From Dendrobium chrysotoxum (Eukaryota > Streptophyta > Magnoliopsida > Asparagales > Orchidaceae), in NCBI GenBank assembly GCA_019925795.1, contig CM034298.1, positions 54,524,365-54,588,364 on the forward strand: a stretch of 64,000 bases of DNA, in the 5' to 3' direction. The notes below the pieces were generated by a model. It saw only the letters and a list, made by a program, of their open reading frames with translations, did no database searches and was not told where the DNA came from. Shown piece by piece: positions 58,892 through 64,000 of this stretch. The stretch's first letter is position 1; each line of letters begins with the position of its first letter. A program made the translations under genes and the position numbers.

Positions 58892-59629
58892 CTATACCTC
58901 CTCCTCTGCAGGTGATGTAGTGGGACACGTATAGAAACGTGATCTAACATCATCTAGTAGAGTGGACGGGTCATAACCTTCAATTGGGGGCCTAGGGCCT
59001 GGTGCTGGAGTTTGTTCAGTTCTGGCTTGATTAATTCTCGTCATGTAGTAGTCGAGAAGGTGTATTGAAGATTGTGCTCTCGTTTCTACAACCTCCCTCC
59101 TTTGAGTAACAGGAGAAGGGTGGAAATGATTTCCACCTGGGAGGGGGTACATAGAAGGAGCAACAAACTTTTGATTAGCCTCAGACTTGACTTACTTTAA
59201 GGCTCTCGCCTCAGCAGTCTTCCTGGCCTTGACAACCTTCTTTCTGACTCTACGAAGGTAGTTCTTCATTTTGTTCTTGCTAGCCTTGCTGACGGCAGGG
59301 GTACTAGAACTTGACCCGATCTCAGGCTGAGATGGTGGCTCTTCTATCGTTATCGACTTCTGGTTGTTATCCTTCTCAGTAGAAGATACAATGGGTAAAG
59401 GGGTGACAACAACCTCCATCTCGGAGATGGGGGAGTCAACTCCTGACCCTAAAGTAATCTCAACCAAGGGGATATTCCTTCATATTCTGGCAGACAGATC
59501 AATCATTTCTTCTCCGTCGACTGATAACTTAAAGTCTTGGAATTGTATTTCAAACTGGATGAAATTTCCAGATGCGATTCCTTCGACTATCAAGTTTCTA
59601 TCTAGAGAGAAAATGAGTTTCCCAGCCAT
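58892..59629 (-). pseudogene. Unidentified ORF of the giant element with two in-frame stops
   Basis: Minus strand, ATG at 59629. 245 codons remain in one frame to the stop at 58892, broken by TGA (59482-59480) and TAA (59191-59189, after ...EARALK) but with no frameshift. N-terminal part: 'MAGKLIFSLDRNLIVEGIAS', then 'FEIQFQDFKLSVDGEEM'. Middle: acidic/Ser-rich region, then a strongly basic helix 'KNKMKNYLRRVRKKVVKARK'. C-terminal: 'HLLDYYMTRINQARTEQTPA' and a Pro-rich tail ending in PAEEE. I do not recognise the family. Ogre elements carry an extra ORF of unknown function between the primer site and gag. This position fits that, but similarity was not tested. The preserved frame despite stops suggests selection until recently. 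Confidence 0.55.
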
Positions 59630-61296
59630 TTGAGTGCTTAAATCCTGAAATTAATGAATAATGATTCGAATTAGTTAATCTTGAATTTGAATTTGAATTT
59701 TAAATCTGATTAATGGTATTTAAAATTTGATAATTCAATCATGTTAAGCTTAAATTCAAAACAGTGGTTCGTAGAATTGACAAGGACTTAAGGGTTGAAC
59801 CCGACACTTTCGCTACACCAATTAACTTGGGGCAAAATGTCAAAGTTCAAACTCGAATTTGAATTCAAAATTGAAAATAAAACTTAAGGTGACAGTCAAA
59901 TTCAAACTTAAGGTTGAGATTGTATTTTGAATCAAAGTTGGATTTGGAATTTGAGTTTAAGATTGAAGTCGAATGGACCCTTCTTCAAATTCTGTGACTC
60001 AACAGATCGAGTTTCATTCAATCATATAGGTACACAAAATTGATATGAAAGATTCAAGGATCGGGCTCGACTCTTTTCATTTCACCAATTGACTTGGGTC
60101 GAAATGTCAAAGTCCCGATCAAAATTGAATCGACTTTAAGTTGAACATCAAATTCAAATTTCAGGTTGAAATTATGTTTGGATTCAAAGTTAAATTTGAA
60201 TTTGAGGCTCAAGTCAAATGGGTCTTTCTTCAAATTTTATGACTCAACAGACTGAGTTTCACTCAATCATGTAGGTGCATAAAATTAATATGAAAAATCT
60301 GGGGATCGGGCTTGACTCTTTTCGTTTCTCCAATTAACTTGGGTCGAAATGTCAAAGTCCCGAATTTGACCTTAAAATTAAATCTGAAGTTTGAATTTAA
60401 GTTTGGAATCAAATTTGAGTTCAATTTTGAAATTGAATTTGAACTTAAGATTGAATTTGGTTTTGAGATTGAATTGAAATTTAAATCTTGGATTTAATTC
60501 GAGCTTGAAATTTAATTGAAATTGAAATTAAATTTGAATTTGAATCTGAATTTAAACTCAAGGTTGGAATTGAACGGATCCTCTTCAAAATTTGGAACTC
60601 AACATATTGAATTTTGTTCAAATATGTAGGTGTGCCAAATTAGCCTGAAGATCCTAAGGCTTGACTCTTTGCACCCCACCAAGCAATTTAGGGGTGAAAT
60701 GTCAAAGCCCAGAATTGACTGGAGAATTTTGAATTTGAATTGCATGTGTTCAACTACAACAGAATATTGTAGAAGACATATAGCAACGACAATTGAAGTT
60801 GATTTGAAAGATTTTCCTTGACTTTTGAAACTCAAAATGTTGAGTTTTACTTTCAACATAATGGTTATCAAAATTCAAGGGGAAATCTAGAAATCTTGAC
60901 TTGACTCTTTCACCACACTGACTAGCTTAGGGTGAAATGTCAAAATTTAGGTTAAATTAAAGAAATTTTGAATCTGGATTTTTGAGATTGAGGGATTTTT
61001 ATAAATTGTGAAACTTAACATGTAGGAATTTATTCGCATGCGAGTTTGCAACATATGTAAAAAGATTTTGACAAGCTTGGCTTGACTCTTTTGCTCTACC
61101 AATAAACTTGGAGGCAAAATGTCAAAGCCCAGCTTGGAGGGAGGTTTCTTACACTCACCTCTCTTTTCACATGTCTTAATTGAGTTGGCCACACTCACCC
61201 AAGAGAGAAATGGGTAGAGGGACCAACGGAAGAAAGGTAGTCAAAACTATCGATGCAATAAAATTCGTAGCGCTATTAAAGATGGAGAGAGAGATT
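59630..61296 (-). repeat. Leader with six degenerate repeats (TTGACTCTTT...AAATGTCAAAG)
   Basis: The phrase CTTGACTCTTTTCGTTTC, then CCAATTAACTTGGGTCGAAA, then TGTCAAAGTCCCGA, recurs near 59806, 60068, 60308, 60658, 60895 and 61079, spaced about 185-350 bp. Each copy is preceded by GACTCAACAGA...GAGTTTCACTCAAT-like sequence. No coding frame. Confidence 0.75.
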
Positions 61297-61315
61297 TTCC
61301 CCAGTGGAGTCGCCA
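61297..61315 (-). other. Primer binding site of the giant element
   Basis: Minus strand TGGCGACTCCACTGGGGAA, ten bases from the LTR end at 61326. It fixes the orientation as minus and the right-hand LTR as the 5' LTR. Confidence 0.75.
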
Positions 61316-61325
61316 TTTTTTTATT

Positions 61326-64000
61326 TGATTAAAAAAATATAGTTTTGAAAAAGGTTTAATTTTCTTTGGGAAAGTTAAATTTCTGGAATTTAAATTTTAT
61401 AATCGAACACTTATTATGAATAATATATCACCTCGAAAGGTGAATATATCGTTCCCTAATAGGTTCAGATTACAAATATTGATTTACCCTGATTATCGTA
61501 GTCAAACTCAAGGAGAAACAACATATGATCCCTAAGAATCAAAATGATGTTAAATCCAATGTTTAACTACAATAATCTAGTAAAAAGATCATTGATTTCA
61601 TAATCAAGATCACGATAATAGTACGATATATCTTTCCAAGGAAAGAGAATATCGTCTGTTATCGATCATCTGAAAATGATGATAATGATCGTTGACTTTT
61701 GATTTTCCCAAAGATAATTAATTAAAGTTTTGAAAAAGATTAATTTTGAAATCAGGTCTAGGTTTCTAAATCTCCTACGAGCGCAAGCCCTCGTAGTTAA
61801 TTACATCGTAGGAAACTAGAAAATTTCCTACGAATACTCTCGATTAAAATAGGGATACGAATTTTACTTAAGATTTCAAAGATCGATATCAAAGAAGGTT
61901 AAGGACTTGAATTTTCAAATGGGATTGGTTCAAAATTGAACACTTATTTCTAGAGTCAAAGGAAGAAGAGTAGGAGGTGTCTTGAGATTCTGAATTACTT
62001 CAGAAACACCTCAAACTGTCCTAAGTATTGGGCTTGAATTTGATTGAAAGATATTTTAATTTGAATGATCAATTTTATTAGAAAGTGGGAATCAGATTCC
62101 CAGAAGATTGAGGTCTTAAGTTTGGAGACATGCCTCAACCTAAATCTAAAATTGGGTACTGAAAATCAGTGACCCAGAACCTAGCTAATGCAAATGTAAT
62201 CCTGGACTTACCCCGGCCTGGATTGGGGAGCCAGCTAAACCACCTAAACGCTTTAAAACCATGAGTTAAAGTCTTTATGAAAGAGTGATTAAGAATGTTG
62301 TTTAAGATTTGTTTAAGGAGAGCGGGGCTGACATCTAGAGCAGATTCCTATTTAGCCCCTTAACATATGTTGGGTTAAATGCTTAAGCTAGAAATGCAAT
62401 TAAAGATTTAGACTCAATTTTTAATTTGTATCTAATGCAATGCATGCTAGTTGACTCGATGAAATGCTTAAATCAAAATGAAGCAGTTTTAAAACAGGCT
62501 TAAAAATAGGTTTTATCCTAAAGATTGCACAACATCCCCTTGGACAGAACTGCACCCTAATAGGTAAGGTGGTCTGCCAGAACCCGCAGGCGGGGAGGTG
62601 CCTAACACGGATGAGAAAAGTCAATATGTATGCATGAAAAACTCCCGGCGAGTCCGGGCTTACTTCTTAAGAGCGTTAGAGTTTCTATCTGAGCTTAAAT
62701 TTTTTTTAATTTTGTTTAAATAGAAATAGTTAATGACCGTACCCTCACGAGCCTCCGATCGAGTTCCAGGCTAAATCAAATACGACATGCAAGAACGCCA
62801 AATAAACTACTAAAAGCATACGGGTCCTTAATCGCAATCAACACATAAATCAAATCAATTAAATAATTAAATTAATTAAATAAATGCTCAAATTGAAAGT
62901 CCATAGGCAAGTGCCCTTAATTATACAACCCAGGGTCTGCAGGAAAGTAAAGTGGCCGGGTACCACTGACTACAACCCGGATTCTACTCCTAAGACTCAA
63001 GTGACTTTGAGATTTGAGATTCTTCTCGTTCTTCACTTCTTTTTCTTCTTGAACCTCCTTGGATCGTCGGATCTGGATATCCAAATGAAAAGAAACTCTC
63101 CCTGAATAGGGGTGTTATCTTTTCTCTTTGGATATTGGAAATTTATCCTAATTTGGATCTCCAAATGGATAGGAACTCTCCCTAAGGGATGTTCCTTCCT
63201 CTTTGGATTCCAAATTGAATTTTTAAATATCTCAATCTCAAAGTACTTTAAACAATACAACTCAAAATCATATCAAATTACATTAATCAAAATTAAAAAT
63301 CTAGACTCGATCCTGCAGGGTTATCCTAATAATCAGCAGTTTATATCTGACATCCCAAGCAGTTAATATATTGAAATTAAAAATGCTCAAACCAGTCACA
63401 CTTGGCCATGCTCTTTTTGATTTAAAGGGGGATTTAAGCAATTTTCTGGAGCACCTGTGCAATTTAATAATTATAATTTTGCCCCCTTTAATTTATGTCC
63501 TGTATGAGCATGGCCACCTGCATAAGATTGAATTAGTACAAATCGTCCCTAGCCTAGGGGTAGATCTAATCGTACAATCAATCACATCACAGAGTGCAGT
63601 AAATAAGTAAACAAACACATCAATTCTACTACTAGCAAACAGCATGCAGTAAAAGCTCGAAAACCCGGCACACAGCAGAAAAGTAAACACCGGCCTAGCC
63701 TAAGACTAGAGTTGGTTGTCCTAGCAAACCATCTAAAGTGTTTGAGGTAGGCAGTGTGGCTTTGATGTGTCCTAAATAGGTAATTGATTGAAGTTGTTTA
63801 AAGTTCTGGTTGGTTGAAAGGATTAAAGGGGGATTTAATTTGAATTTAAATATTAATGACTTGAAATTGATTTTAAACTTGATTTTAATTGTTTGTTGGA
63901 TATCACCTTTATTTCACACCGAGGCCGTGAAGTTTATTTCACCTTCCTTGGGGCTAATTTAATAGCCTCGTAGGCCTGGGTTACCTAGTGGTACCCGGTA
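61326..64000 (-). repeat. 5' LTR of the giant element (partial, right edge of window)
   Basis: Collinear and almost identical with 45869-48545, including all short frames of that stretch. The remaining roughly 5 kb would lie beyond 64000. Short frames in both copies (for example 46957-47160/62421-62624 and 47907-48146/63371-63610) have no domain resemblance and are not annotated as genes. Confidence 0.85.

Larger units (their letters stand above)
45869..64000 (-). mobile_element. Giant pol-less LTR element, Ogre/Tat-like primer site (runs off right edge)
   Basis: Near-identical direct repeats at 45869-48545 and 61326-64000 are the visible parts of two LTRs. Between the primer site (61297-61315, plus strand TTCCCCAGTGGAGTCGCCA, i.e. 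TGGCGACTCCACTGGGGA on the minus strand) and the 3' LTR lie 7.8 kb. This primer motif is the one I know from Ogre/Tat elements (reported as tRNA-Arg). The interior has in minus-strand order a degenerate repeat leader (61140-59800), one broken ORF (59629-58892), spacer with a small repeat (58170-58030), low-complexity DNA, the hairpin array (56690-55400), a larger tandem array (55700-53600), and the 3' LTR. No gag, protease, RT or integrase is visible. If the 5' LTR equals the 3' LTR in size, the element is about 23 kb. LTR similarity indicates a recent insertion. Confidence 0.8.

Overview
The window looks like nuclear DNA of a flowering plant with a repeat-rich genome. It holds intron-containing nuclear genes for a thylakoid-lumen PsbP-domain protein and a DUF538 secreted protein, AT-rich intergenic DNA, many small inverted-repeat transposons, and LTR retrotransposons nested in one another. 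No bacterial operons, CRISPR arrays or rRNA genes are visible. I cannot name the species from the sequence; nothing points specifically to a grass.

Layout. 1-6.5 kb: 5' part of a minus-strand PsbP-domain (PPD1-like) gene, with exon 1 at 6162-6461 and exon 2 at 3685-3764. Its introns carry LINE pieces and palindromic MITEs, and the remaining exons are not visible. 6.6-14 kb: a decayed Ty3/gypsy chromovirus (integrase, chromodomain, LTR start), a long TTGGTCAA-rich stretch, a MITE with a GC-rich core, four short palindromic MITEs and a second LINE tail. 14.0-14.9 kb: a minus-strand DUF538 gene with two exons. 15-17.6 kb: AT-rich DNA with one hAT-like element. 17.6-25.7 kb: a three-level nest in which a MITE-like element is split by an old solo LTR, which is itself split by a young gag-only, pol-less LTR retrotransposon. 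27.2-33.0 kb: a second nest, an old minus-strand element with initiator-Met-type primer site that received a hAT element in one LTR and a complete 2.2-kb non-autonomous LTR element in its interior. 33.2-34.6 kb: a pseudogene of an organic cation/carnitine transporter, with a tRNA-derived SINE next to it. 36.4-44.2 kb: one very long LTR (about 7.8 kb) on the plus strand. 44.2-45.9 kb: a copia (SIRE-like) LTR. 45.9 kb to the right edge: a giant minus-strand element of the same family as the 36-44 kb LTR. Its 3' LTR is about 7.6 kb, its interior about 7.8 kb, and its 5' LTR runs off the window. It has an Ogre/Tat-like primer site but no recognisable gag or pol.

Only two loci look like working host genes (PsbP-domain, partial; DUF538). 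The rest is mobile DNA. The most unusual signals are: (1) a tandem array at about 55.4-56.7 kb in the giant element, where each unit is a hairpin whose two arms change together while the loop stays nearly constant; (2) six doublets of a 15-bp palindrome in the copia-type LTR, with the two members 20-21 bp apart and the doublets about 107 bp apart; (3) the size and pol-less structure of the giant element; (4) insertion of a young element into an older LTR of its own family.
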